From Eubacteriaceae bacterium (lineage in GTDB: Bacteria > Bacillota > Clostridia > Lachnospirales > Lachnospiraceae), in contig CAJTCR010000045.1 in the NCBI GenBank assembly GCA_910574915.1, positions 1-35,742 of the forward strand: DNA of 35,742 nt, in the 5' to 3' direction. Below the pieces are notes generated by a model that was not told the origin of the DNA, made no database searches, and was given only the letters and a program-made list of their open reading frames with translations. Both the position numbers and the translations under genes were made by a program. Of the stretch, positions 17,108 to 24,529 are shown piece after piece. Each line of letters starts with the position of its first letter. The stretch's first letter is position 1.

Positions 17108-17515
17108 ATGAAACAGGGGAGTTTAAGCCGTGTATGGATGAGGTGCACCGGCAAGGGCAGGGAGCAGTTGGTTAAGAAAGTTCTGGCTGTTTCTCTGTCT
17201 GCTGCAATGATGGTTTCTTTTCTTCCTGCAAACAGGGTGAACGCTGCATCTGCGACAAAGCAGTATGTAAATATGCGCACCACGTTTAAGACATTGCAGG
17301 TCGGACAGAAAAACCGCATGACACTGAAAAACAATACGGTAGGATGGAAGATTCAAAAGATATCCACGAATGACGAAAGTATCGCGTCTGTATCCGGCAG
17401 GACACAGAACAGCTTTCAGATTCAGGCAGTTGCGGTTGGAAGGACGACGGTAAAGGCGGTATTAAAAACAACATCCAGAAAAAACATACATCCAAAACCG
17501 TGCGGTGCAGAGTGA
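17108..17515 (+). CDS. Secreted surface protein, N-terminal part (frame breaks at an A6 run)
   Basis: This 135-residue frame starts with a long Sec signal peptide (KKVLAVSLSAAMMVSFLPA then NAA, cleavage near residue 47). It continues as a Big2-like immunoglobulin domain (NDESIASVSGRTQNSFQIQA, VAVGRTTVKAV). It then ends abruptly at 17515 in residues unlike the domain (IHPKPCGAE). The natural continuation, KTVRCRVNVIAKPEEE, is in the next frame at 17491 onward. The start has a strong AAGGAGGG site. Together with the next frame it would make one secreted protein of about 818 residues. Either a base was lost in the A run, or a -1 ribosomal frameshift joins them. Confidence 0.75.
   Translation: MKQGSLSRVWMRCTGKGREQLVKKVLAVSLSAAMMVSFLPANRVNAASATKQYVNMRTTFKTLQVGQKNRMTLKNNTVGWKIQKISTNDESIASVSGRTQNSFQIQAVAVGRTTVKAVLKTTSRKNIHPKPCGAE
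17479..17485 (+). other. Candidate -1 frameshift slippery site A AAA AAC
   Basis: In the zero frame the codons read AGA AAA AAC, so the heptamer is A AAA AAC, a canonical X XXY YYZ slippery sequence. Slipping back one base moves the ribosome exactly into the downstream frame, giving R-K-N-H-T-S-K-T-V. A plain one-base deletion in the A6 run gives the same picture. No strong stem-loop is seen in the next 15 bases. Confidence 0.4.
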
Positions 17516-19563
17516 ATGTGATTGCTAAACCAGAAGAGGAAACACAGACGCAGCCAGAGACAACGGTTACGCAAGCAGAGGTCTCCACACAGGAACAGTT
17601 AAACGAAGCGCTTTCAAACAGCAGCCTGAAAGAGATTACAATCGCGACGCAAAACGCTGAAAAGTTTGTAATTGCGGCAAATACGTATGAAAACGTCAGT
17701 CTGGTTGTAGATGCTCCTGCATCAGATTTTGAAAACAGCGGTATATTTAAGTCGATTGAAATCCGTGCGGTGAAGCCGGATACGTGGATCGAAAAGGCAG
17801 TCGGAAATGTGATGCGCATTACGGCAAAAGCAGCCCGTATCGTCATAGATCCGAGTGCGCAGGTCAAAGAGATTACGCTCCCACAGGCAGATGCGGACGT
17901 AAAGCTGGAGGTCAACGGAAAAGCAGAAAAGATCAGTCTCGAAGCAAAAATGAAACTGTCTGTGTCCGGCAAGCCTCAGGCAGATCTGACCGTAACGGTA
18001 GATCAAAAAGCGGCAGATGCGCAGATTGTATCAGAAACGAAGCTGGAGGTATCGCTTCATGCAGCAGCGCTGCTGACGTTTGAAAAAGGCGCAGAAGGCA
18101 GTATCGTAAATCTGGCGGTAAGCGGCATCAAAGCAGCGGTCAGCAATCTGACATCAAAACTTATCTCCATAAAACGGCCAAACGGAACGTCGTCCAATGT
18201 ACAGGCAGGACAGAAGGATACACAGATATCTTCGGAACAGACACAAAATACCGGCACAGGTTCGTGGTCTGGCACAGGTTCTGGTTCCGGTTCTAGTTCT
18301 GGCTCCGGCACAGGTTCTGGTTCCGGCACGGGTTCTGGTTCTGATACGGAGAAACCTTCCAGCGGAATTTTGGCGCCTACAGCAGAAGAAGTGCTCAAAG
18401 GCTTTGAAGCAAAAGCTACCATCGCCGTTAGCGGCACAACGATCGAAGATGCAAAAGCATACTGGAAAACGTATCTGCATCTGACAGAAAAAAATACAGA
18501 AACAAAGGAAGGTCAGTCGGATTTAACATTGCAGTATTATAGAATGGCAACCGATGAATGGAGCAGCGACACGATTGGTTTTAGTGATGTTTCGCCTGTT
18601 TCATCGGCTGACCAAAAACCCATAGCATCCAAACTGACAGATAGTTCACAGGAATCGATTACTATGCGTTTCCGCTATATCGATCAAGAGGGAAATGCAG
18701 GCGAGGAGGTTGCTCTAAAGATCTTTACCTGGGAAGCACAGATCGCCCGCCAATATATAGAATATTATCTGGATCACCGGGCTGCGGACGAAAAGGGAAA
18801 TCTGTTCTGTGTCCAGATGAGTATTCTGGCAAAGACAGTAGAGGATCAAAATATCAGGATGAGTTATGATGAAGAGTATCTGTCTGGCTTGGAAGAACTG
18901 AAAGAACTGCCGCAATGGACAGGTGCTGGTCCGGTCGTTCCGTATATAGAGGGTGAGGAAATGCTAGAAAAGCTCGACCTGAACAATGCAAAAATGTCCT
19001 TTGTCATCAGTGGTTCGAGTGTTGAGAGTGTTACGGGTGCTATGGAAGATGCAAATGCATCTTTGACCTGCCATGTTGAAATACCAGTGAATGTGGAAAT
19101 TCCTGAGACGATTCCGGGTGGAAAATTATTGTGGTTTTACAAAAAAATGCCTTGGAAAGATATCGCAACTAACGAAAATAAGGTGATCTTTACAGTTCAA
19201 TACGATAGTCTGTCAACGATACTGAACGAAAATTACCAGCACGAAGAAAAAGTGAAGTTCTGTTATGAAAGTGCAGGCGGAAGCCATGTAAATGATCTGG
19301 AACTTTCTGATAACATATTAGATAATTCGGAGATTGTAATTGAGCCGTATAGTAAGGCAGTCTTACAAAAATGTCTGGACGAACTGAAAGGTGCTTCGAA
19401 TACGAAAGAACCCGTACTTCGGCAGTATGAGATTCAGGGGCTGGACGCAGTCAAACCAGACGATACTTATAACAATCCACGGGTACAGCCCAAAACAGTT
19501 GATGCATACAGCAGCATTACGGGAACCGATCTAACAGAGATGCCAAAGGACTGGCAGCTTTAA
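17500..19563 (+). CDS. Secreted surface protein, C-terminal part
   Basis: This frame has no signal peptide and opens at a GTG without a ribosome site, so it is most likely the continuation of the preceding gene. Residues 5-60 are Glu/Gln/Thr rich. About 30-240 is a regular beta-rich region (repeating ITLPQADADVKLEVNGK-like strands) suggestive of a beta-helix. Residues 252-281 are a Gly-Ser-Thr linker. The rest (to 687) is an extracellular domain I do not recognise, with alternating strands and helices. There is no LPxTG motif, S-layer homology or choline-binding repeat, so how it is held at the surface is not visible. A perfect terminator follows. Confidence 0.7.
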   Translation: MRCRVNVIAKPEEETQTQPETTVTQAEVSTQEQLNEALSNSSLKEITIATQNAEKFVIAANTYENVSLVVDAPASDFENSGIFKSIEIRAVKPDTWIEKAVGNVMRITAKAARIVIDPSAQVKEITLPQADADVKLEVNGKAEKISLEAKMKLSVSGKPQADLTVTVDQKAADAQIVSETKLEVSLHAAALLTFEKGAEGSIVNLAVSGIKAAVSNLTSKLISIKRPNGTSSNVQAGQKDTQISSEQTQNTGTGSWSGTGSGSGSSSGSGTGSGSGTGSGSDTEKPSSGILAPTAEEVLKGFEAKATIAVSGTTIEDAKAYWKTYLHLTEKNTETKEGQSDLTLQYYRMATDEWSSDTIGFSDVSPVSSADQKPIASKLTDSSQESITMRFRYIDQEGNAGEEVALKIFTWEAQIARQYIEYYLDHRAADEKGNLFCVQMSILAKTVEDQNIRMSYDEEYLSGLEELKELPQWTGAGPVVPYIEGEEMLEKLDLNNAKMSFVISGSSVESVTGAMEDANASLTCHVEIPVNVEIPETIPGGKLLWFYKKMPWKDIATNENKVIFTVQYDSLSTILNENYQHEEKVKFCYESAGGSHVNDLELSDNILDNSEIVIEPYSKAVLQKCLDELKGASNTKEPVLRQYEIQGLDAVKPDDTYNNPRVQPKTVDAYSSITGTDLTEMPKDWQL
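18253..18343 (+). repeat. Gly-Ser-Thr linker made of short tandem repeats
   Basis: Units of the form GGCACAGGTTCTGG / GGTTCCGGTTCT repeat with small changes and encode a flexible GTGSGSGSSSGSG-like spacer between the two halves of the surface protein. Such tracts can change length by slippage. Confidence 0.8.
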
Positions 19564-19592
19564 AACCCATAGTCTGTACGGTCTGCATATAT

Positions 19593-19635
19593 AATAAGAG
19601 ATTTAGCATGAATTTCTGCTAAATCTCTTATTTTG
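19593..19635 (+). terminator. Strong terminator after the surface protein gene
   Basis: The arms 19593-19608 and 19617-19632 are perfectly complementary over 16 bases around an 8-base loop, ending in TTATTTTGG. Confidence 0.88.
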
Positions 19636-19707
19636 GCTTATCGGAGTCTCCGGGATGTTTCCTGTAACGGCGGACGCGTACCACGACAAAAGAAAACAAA
19701 AAAAGTC

Positions 19708-19736
19708 GGGACATTTCCTAAAAGATAGTGTATACT
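19708..19736 (+). promoter_or_regulatory. Possible promoter of the AraC-type regulator
   Basis: GGGACA (19708-19713), 17 bases, TATACT (19731-19736), 27 bases before the start codon. The -35 is weak, as is usual for activated promoters. Confidence 0.4.
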
Positions 19737-19763
19737 GAAACCACAGCGGGAGGTAGAGGAATT

Positions 19764-20621
19764 ATGGAATGGGCAAAAGCAGTTCGTGAGGCAGTCAGGT
19801 ATATGGAAGACCATATGACAGAAGATATTACAATGAATGAAGTAGCGCGCCATGTCAATATTTCGCCTTTTTATTTTAATAAAGGCTTTAGTATTTTGTG
19901 CGGCTATTCCATAACCGAATATATAAGAAACCGAAGAATGGCGCTTGCAGGAAATGAACTGGTCACAAGCGACATTACGGTTATGGAACTTGCAATAAAG
20001 TACGGATATGATTCTTCCGACAGCTTTTCCAAAGCTTTTGCCCGTTTTCATGGATATACGCCTCTGACAATGCGCAGGAATCATGCGATGTTAAAATCTT
20101 TCGCACCTCTAAAACTCACAATTTCACTGAAAGGCGGTTATATTATGGATTATAGGATTGTTAAAAAAGAAGCATTTATTGTCCTTGGGGCTTCCAAGGA
20201 GTTTACTTACGAAAATGCAAAACAGCAGATCCCGTTGTTTTGGCAGGAGCATTATGCCGCGGGAAAAGGAGAATATGTCTGCGGGATGTTCGGCATCAAC
20301 ATTGACCCTCAGATGGGCGATGAAAAATTTGAATACCTGATTGCGGATGTATATAACCCATCCGTAGATATTCCAGAAGGTTTGACAGTAAAAACAATTC
20401 CCGCGTTTACATGGGCAGTGTTTCCATGCAGGGGCGCGCTTCCGAACGCATTGCAGGATGTGCATACAAAGATATTTTCTGAATGGCTTCCAGCCATGCA
20501 GGAGTATGAATTTGCAGCAGGATATTGTGTGGAAATGTATGACATGGTAGACAAGTATCCGAAGGGAACGCAGGATGAAAATTATTATACGGAGATCTGG
20601 ATTCCTGTGAAAAAGAAATAA
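19764..20621 (+). CDS. AraC-family regulator with GyrI-like effector domain
   Basis: A 285-residue transcription regulator. Residues about 5-105 form two helix-turn-helix motifs of the AraC/XylS type (TMNEVARHVNISPFYFNKGF and YGYDSSDSFSKAFARFHGY). Residues about 127-284 form a GyrI-like/effector-binding domain (MDYRIVKKEAFIVLG ... FPCRGALPNALQDVHTKIFSEWL ... YYTEIWIPVKK), which in Rob, SbmC and BltR-type proteins binds hydrophobic or drug-like molecules. The start at 19764 follows GGGAGGTAGAGG; a frame extending to 19728 has no such site. No target operon is adjacent, since the gene stands between two terminated units. Arrangement and length are normal for this family. Confidence 0.9.
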   Translation: MEWAKAVREAVRYMEDHMTEDITMNEVARHVNISPFYFNKGFSILCGYSITEYIRNRRMALAGNELVTSDITVMELAIKYGYDSSDSFSKAFARFHGYTPLTMRRNHAMLKSFAPLKLTISLKGGYIMDYRIVKKEAFIVLGASKEFTYENAKQQIPLFWQEHYAAGKGEYVCGMFGINIDPQMGDEKFEYLIADVYNPSVDIPEGLTVKTIPAFTWAVFPCRGALPNALQDVHTKIFSEWLPAMQEYEFAAGYCVEMYDMVDKYPKGTQDENYYTEIWIPVKKK

Positions 20622-20715
20622 GTATAGATAGTGGCAGCCTGCATTTTACTGAAAAGACATCTTCCAGGAATGATGATCGGAAGACAAATACATTTGTATC
20701 CTCCTTTAAAATAGA

Positions 20716-20744
20716 TTGCGGTTACCGATCTTGTGTTTTATAAT
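20716..20744 (+). promoter_or_regulatory. Promoter of the LysR-type regulator gene
   Basis: TTGCGG (20716-20721), 17 bases, perfect TATAAT (20739-20744), about 80 bases before the start codon, leaving room for a LysR box. Confidence 0.6.
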
Positions 20745-20823
20745 AACATTAGAGCGTGTTTGAAAAATTCAATCATTTAGATTCTACGATTCGATAAAAC
20801 TGATGATTAAAGGAGGAGTACAA

Positions 20824-21720
20824 ATGAACACAAGGAGTTTTGTAACATTTAAAACCATACTTGAAACAGGAAGTTTTCAAAAAGCGGCGAATAAGCTAAA
20901 CTATACGCAGTCTACGATTACGTTTCAGATCAAGCAGCTTGAAGATGAACTTGCATTGAAGCTGTTTGAGAAAATAGGCAGAAAAATGGTACTTACGCAG
21001 GCGGGCAGAGATATTCTTCCTTATGTGGATACGATTTTACAGGGTGTAGAACAAATCGAAAATTATGGCAAAAGCCTGTCTGAAATCACTGGTTCGCTGA
21101 AAATAGCGATTCCAGATTCTATTTTAATCTATCAGATGCAGCCGTTTATTCAGGCATTTTTGCATGAAGCTCCAGGTGTGCAGCTTATCATCCATTCCCT
21201 GCAATCCGGGGAAGTCAATCAGTCTGTTTTGAACGGAACCGACGACATCGGTGTGAATTGTGAGAAATTCAGCTATCCCGAAAGCATTGTCCATAAAAAA
21301 CTAGGTACATACAACGCACTTCTTATTGCGGCGCCATATACAAAAAGCAGCCTGCTTGATTTTATAACTCCCAATCAACGCAAGCCGTTTAGCTTAATCT
21401 GTAATGAGCCGGACGGATATTACCAGTTGGACATGGATCAATATCTGGCGAAAAAGGATATTATTGTCTATCCTTATATGAAAGTGCAGAGTATTGAGGC
21501 AGTAAAACAATGTGTGATGAACCATTTAGGGATGGCAGTCGTTCCCGCTTATTCGGTTGTGAATGAATTGAAAAACGGTTCTTTGATTCAGGCGAAAACG
21601 GAGCTTGATGAAAAAATATATCATTCTGTTTATCTCTATCACAAAAATAAATGGATCAGCCCGCAGATGGAACTGGCATTTGAGCTGTTAAAAAAATATA
21701 TGGGGACAGACATTGAGTAA
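20824..21720 (+). CDS. LysR-family transcriptional regulator
   Basis: A 298-residue LysR regulator. The N-terminal winged helix is clear: FVTFKTILETGSFQKAANKL, then YTQSTITFQIKQLEDEL and LFEKIGRKMVLTQAGR. The rest is a two-lobed periplasmic-binding-like effector domain (from GSLKIAIPDSILIYQMQPF) ending with GMAVVPAYSVVNEL. AAAGGAGGAG is seven bases before the ATG at 20824; an ATG at 20803 is less likely. LysR proteins usually control a divergent neighbour, but the upstream gene here is in the same direction and downstream genes converge, so the target is unknown. Confidence 0.92.
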   Translation: MNTRSFVTFKTILETGSFQKAANKLNYTQSTITFQIKQLEDELALKLFEKIGRKMVLTQAGRDILPYVDTILQGVEQIENYGKSLSEITGSLKIAIPDSILIYQMQPFIQAFLHEAPGVQLIIHSLQSGEVNQSVLNGTDDIGVNCEKFSYPESIVHKKLGTYNALLIAAPYTKSSLLDFITPNQRKPFSLICNEPDGYYQLDMDQYLAKKDIIVYPYMKVQSIEAVKQCVMNHLGMAVVPAYSVVNELKNGSLIQAKTELDEKIYHSVYLYHKNKWISPQMELAFELLKKYMGTDIE

Positions 21721-21773
21721 AAGTAGATAAGGAGTGTTTTGACTTTGTAAAAATTGCTTTCTTGAACATAAAG

Positions 21774-21814
21774 AGAGCCGACAAACTGTGATTTCTCAAA
21801 AGTCTGTCGGCTCT
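21774..21814. terminator. Hairpin between convergent genes, possible bidirectional terminator
   Basis: AGAGCCGACA (21774-21783) pairs with TGTCGGCTCT (21805-21814). The T tract on the plus strand is interrupted (GCGTCTTTTATG), so efficiency is uncertain. The next 100 bases up to the FMN_bind stop hold nothing recognisable. Confidence 0.6.
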
Positions 21815-21922
21815 GCGTCTTTTATGCGTTTGGTTCTTCACTTTATTTGAATTTTTCTCGATAACGGTTATATACAATTCTTTTACGTCAATCAAATTTT
21901 CCTGTTTACATTTTTTTCCTGC

Positions 21923-22333
21923 TCATTTTCTATTTTCTTCTGTTAAGGCATTTTCAACAGCCTTCTTTATGACGATGCTTGAATTTGTTGCTCCCGATAT
22001 TGCGTCAACATCTATTTTCTGTTCTTCAATGATTCTGTCAACAACAACTTCTGCGCGGCTTCCACGTCCGTTTTTATGCTCCAGAATATCAATGTTTGTA
22101 ATTACTCCGTTTTGAACCGTTACTTCTATTTTGGCATAAACAAAATCCACGTCATATTTTCCGACATAAACTCCATCGGGAACATTGGAAATATCTAAAT
22201 TGCTAAACGTTGTTTCTTTTACTGACCTTTTATAATCTGCCACGCTTTTCAGATAAAACGCCGTAAAAATCAAAACAATAAGGAAGAGAAAAATTGCTGT
22301 AAAGGACAGGATTCTGTATCGGGATAATTTCAT
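21923..22333 (-). CDS. Membrane-anchored FMN-binding domain protein
   Basis: A 136-residue protein with one N-terminal membrane segment (about 8-28) and an outward FMN_bind domain: DGVYVGKYDVDFVYAKIEV, GVITNIDIL, and near the C terminus DAISGATNSS. The SGAT segment is where flavinylated family members (NqrC, RnfG and related small proteins) carry FMN linked to threonine. Such small proteins act in electron transfer at the outer membrane face; full flavinylation needs an ApbE enzyme, not seen here. The ATG at 22333 overlaps the stop of the flavoprotein gene (ATGA) and lies about seven bases after GAGAGGTG; a GTG at 22342 is less likely. Confidence 0.85.
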   Translation of the reverse strand: MKLSRYRILSFTAIFLFLIVLIFTAFYLKSVADYKRSVKETTFSNLDISNVPDGVYVGKYDVDFVYAKIEVTVQNGVITNIDILEHKNGRGSRAEVVVDRIIEEQKIDVDAISGATNSSIVIKKAVENALTEENRK

Positions 22334-22899
22334 TTCAGACACCTCTCAATTTTTTTCATTGTTCGCTTAGGCAGTTCTTTCTTATTCTTTGCATTTGCAC
22401 ATACCACTTTTCCCACCGACTTCATGCCTGCGGTCTTGAAAAATTCGTCCATACTGCGGATTGCTCCTCTGCTTTGTCCGAATATCCACGAAAAAGGCGC
22501 GGGAGTATTGCAGGAAGTCAAAATCATATATTGTTTCCCCCGTAAACGTGGTTTTGGAAATGTGTTTGTTTCTTCCATAGCCGTTCCCAGCAATCGGTCA
22601 AATAAGTTTTTGACAGACGCCGGAACATTTGCCCAATAGACAGGGGCGGCAAGGATAACAATCTGATTCTTATGTAATAGTGGGGCGATTTCCTGTATAT
22701 CATCTTTCTGAATACAAATATGTGTATCCATGCAAGCCCGGCAACCGGTGCAGAAAGAAAGTTTCTTTTCATACAGAGTGATTTTTGTTACAGCATAACC
22801 CGCCTGTTCAGCTTTATGAACTGCGAAATTCAGCATGGCTGCTGTCGTCCCATTTGTATGAGGACTGCCTAAAATGGCAAGCGCATTTTTTTTGCTCAT
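22330..22899 (-). CDS. Flavodoxin-fold NAD(P)H-dependent oxidoreductase with a Cys cluster motif
   Basis: A 189-residue flavodoxin-like protein of the NADPH-dependent FMN reductase / iron-sulfur flavoprotein group. AILGSPHTNGTTAAML is the phosphate-binding loop for FMN, and APVYWANVPASVKNLFDRL the second flavin segment. The four cysteines C50-x2-C53-x2-C56-x5-C62 have the compact spacing of the [4Fe-4S] site of Isf-type proteins, so it may carry both FMN and a cluster. It is in the middle of a three-gene leftward operon with four-base overlaps on both sides, which suggests a redox pair with the FMN_bind protein under TetR control. The substrate is unknown. Confidence 0.85.
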   Translation of the reverse strand: MSKKNALAILGSPHTNGTTAAMLNFAVHKAEQAGYAVTKITLYEKKLSFCTGCRACMDTHICIQKDDIQEIAPLLHKNQIVILAAPVYWANVPASVKNLFDRLLGTAMEETNTFPKPRLRGKQYMILTSCNTPAPFSWIFGQSRGAIRSMDEFFKTAGMKSVGKVVCANAKNKKELPKRTMKKIERCLK

Positions 22900-23540
22900 A
22901 AACCTTTCTCCTTAATCGCAATCGAATGATAAACAAGGGAAAAACCATATTCCAAAAATTTTATTTTAGATAATCCCATTGACTTTTTAATATATTCTTC
23001 TTTATTTGCGGCAAGCTGAATGATTCCTGAAAGCATACCCCAAAAATTAAATATAGCAGGCATAATGTCCAAATCATTTCGTAAATCCCCCTTTTCCATG
23101 CCAGATAACAAAAAGTTTTTTATCTTTTCATTTATTTCTTCCCCAATTTGATAAATTTCCCTTTCTTCCGGCAAATACTCTTTGCCCTCAAAATCAATGT
23201 TGATTTTATCCAATACCATTTTGAAATAAAAAGGAAATTCCTCTTGATACTGTACCAGTCCGCGGCAGATAAAGTCATATCTTGCTTTTGTGGTTTCATG
23301 CTGTATCAGAGCAGAAGATATATAGTCATAAAGTTTTTTCATACTGTTCAATACCAAAATGCCGACTATCTCCTCTTTATTTTCAAAATATACATATAAT
23401 GTTGCCTTGCTGTATCCGGCGGCTTTCGCTATATCGTCCATAGAAGTCGCGGCAATTCCCCTTTCCATAAATAAAGTAGATGCCGCAGACACTATGTTTT
23501 CCCGGTGTACACTTCTAGGCTCTTTCTTTCTTCGTCCCAT
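22896..23540 (-). CDS. TetR-family transcriptional regulator
   Basis: A 214-residue repressor and first gene of the operon. The N-terminal helix-turn-helix (about 12-57) reads IVSAASTLFMERGIAATSMD then DIAKAAGYSKATLYVYFENK, a standard TetR pattern. The C-terminal domain is all helical and would bind an unknown ligand. AAGGAGG precedes the start at 23540. A perfect palindrome overlaps its promoter, so it almost certainly represses its own operon and is released by a substrate or a redox-active compound handled by the two flavoproteins. Confidence 0.92.
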   Translation of the reverse strand: MGRRKKEPRSVHRENIVSAASTLFMERGIAATSMDDIAKAAGYSKATLYVYFENKEEIVGILVLNSMKKLYDYISSALIQHETTKARYDFICRGLVQYQEEFPFYFKMVLDKINIDFEGKEYLPEEREIYQIGEEINEKIKNFLLSGMEKGDLRNDLDIMPAIFNFWGMLSGIIQLAANKEEYIKKSMGLSKIKFLEYGFSLVYHSIAIKEKGL

Positions 23541-23557
23541 GTGTTCCTCCTTGCAAT

Positions 23558-23578
23558 AATTAAACTTACAGTTTAATT
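23558..23578. promoter_or_regulatory. TetR operator palindrome
   Basis: A perfect inverted repeat, AATTAAACT-TAC-AGTTTAATT, covers the end of the -10 and the start of transcription of the tetR operon. Size and place fit a TetR dimer site. Confidence 0.8.
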
Positions 23579-23604
23579 ATATAGAAAGTATTTCTTCTTG
23601 TCAA
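23576..23604 (-). promoter_or_regulatory. Consensus promoter of the tetR-flavoprotein-FMN_bind operon
   Basis: On the minus strand, a perfect TTGACA (23604-23599), 17 bases, and a perfect TATAAT (23581-23576). It is an exact consensus promoter, as expected for one held down by a repressor; the operator overlaps its -10. Confidence 0.9.
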
Positions 23605-23788
23605 TGAGGTTTAGAGATAAATGTATTATGGAAACTTGTAACTCCCTATCTGTATCGGAAATTTTATCATTTTGTTTGGCATTTCTTAAACTTCCCCGTA
23701 TTAAGGAACAAGGAAATCTTTTTGAAGAATTTTTCTCAAAACTCCGTCAAAATCGCCCTGTGCGGTGTAGTAGGTAGTGAGAGGGTTT

Positions 23789-23949
23789 TTAAGAGGGTTT
23801 GGGATTCTTCCCGGTGGGTTGCTCCATAAGGAATTGATCTACCGAGATATTGTAACGCAGCATAAGCTCAATTTGCGCCCTTTACGCGCTGCTTTGATTG
23901 CTTCCCCAAAAGCCTTAAAGTCATATCGTGGTACTGGTCTTTTTGCCAT
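23789..23949 (-). pseudogene. Decayed helix-turn-helix regulator of conjugative-element type
   Basis: The minus strand begins MAKRPVPRYDFKAFGEAIKA, the typical N terminus of small XRE-type regulators carried by Tn916/Tn1549-like elements. After RKGRKL the recognition part is missing: the frame shifts and stops at 23839. A tail YNISVDQFLMEQPTG in a different frame resumes the family C-terminal half and ends at 23789. An internal deletion of roughly 30 residues is inferred. The bases from here to 23605 and on to 24183 hold no intact gene and include a 7-bp hairpin at 24020-24039; they look like element debris. Confidence 0.65.
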
Positions 23950-24183
23950 ATTCATTCACCCTATTATATTTGTCAATAGTTTTTTGAAAAAAACGAAAAA
24001 AAGAAAAGAAATGAATGAACCTCCACCAGAAAGTGGAGGTGAAGAAAAAATCGAGTGCTTTGGAAACCCTGTGTTTTTATGGGCTGCGACTTTCCGAGAG
24101 TACTCTGAAAGAAAAAGAGGTGGCAACCGGTGTTGTGTGAAAACATTCGGCTGCTGCCAAACCAAGTTTATAAGATGCTTTCG

Positions 24184-24215
24184 GCTGGACAATGAAAAGT
24201 TGTCTGGCTTTTTTT
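24184..24215 (+). terminator. Terminator upstream of the switch region
   Basis: GCTGGACAA (24184-24192) pairs with TTGTCTGGC (24200-24208), with two G-U pairs, followed by seven T. It would insulate the switch region from rightward transcription. Confidence 0.65.
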
Positions 24216-24234
24216 GCTGAATGTTTGGAATAAG

Positions 24235-24260
24235 ATAACAAATTGTAAAGAATTGTTATG
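24235..24260 (+). repeat. Left 26-bp inverted repeat of the putative switch
   Basis: Matches the reverse complement of 24546-24571 at 24 of 26 positions; the only differences are two adjacent bases (24241-24242). The inner 18 bases, 24243-24260, are identical. Each copy itself has short symmetric ends (ATAACA / TGTTAT), the form of a recombinase site with two half-sites around a core. Confidence 0.8.
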
Positions 24261-24311
24261 TGAAATAAATGCTAATAGTAAATATTGCAATCATATAAAT
24301 AGCTTATAAGT

Positions 24312-24340
24312 ATTCTATATGTTTTTACTATTTTTTGCAA
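24312..24340 (-). promoter_or_regulatory. Leftward promoter inside the candidate switch
   Basis: On the minus strand, TTGCAA (24340-24335), exactly 17 bases, TAGAAT (24317-24312), a 5-of-6 -10. It now points away from the polysaccharide genes; inversion about the repeats would place the -10 at 24489-24494 facing them. Confidence 0.55.
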
Positions 24341-24529
24341 CTCTTATTATAAATTTTAGTGAAAGTATCTAAAATATAGCTTCTATTAGCATGTATCCTT
24401 GTTAATTGATACAAAAAATTAGAGCAGGTAAGCAGGAGATGAAAGAAAGAGATTTCTTTTTCTATGATAATGCTTTCATCATACTTGAAAAATGCTTAAA
24501 CCGTTGATTTCATAGGGTTTTGCTATACA

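Noticed and set aside
17500..17520. Independent translation start of the large surface-protein frame at GTG 17500
   Set aside because: No ribosome site precedes it and the product would lack a signal peptide while the protein is plainly extracellular in type.
18253..18343. CRISPR-like or regulatory repeat array
   Set aside because: The repeats are in frame and encode a Gly-Ser linker; there are no unique spacers.
23777..24220. Rightward 147-codon open frame
   Set aside because: It lies antisense to the decayed helix-turn-helix gene, has no ribosome site, and its sequence is of no recognisable protein type.
24439..24507. A 22-codon frame with AGGAG before the ATG inside the switch segment, as a leader peptide
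   Set aside because: The ribosome site touches the ATG, codon pattern is not informative, and it has no clear promoter; chance is more likely in such AT-rich DNA.
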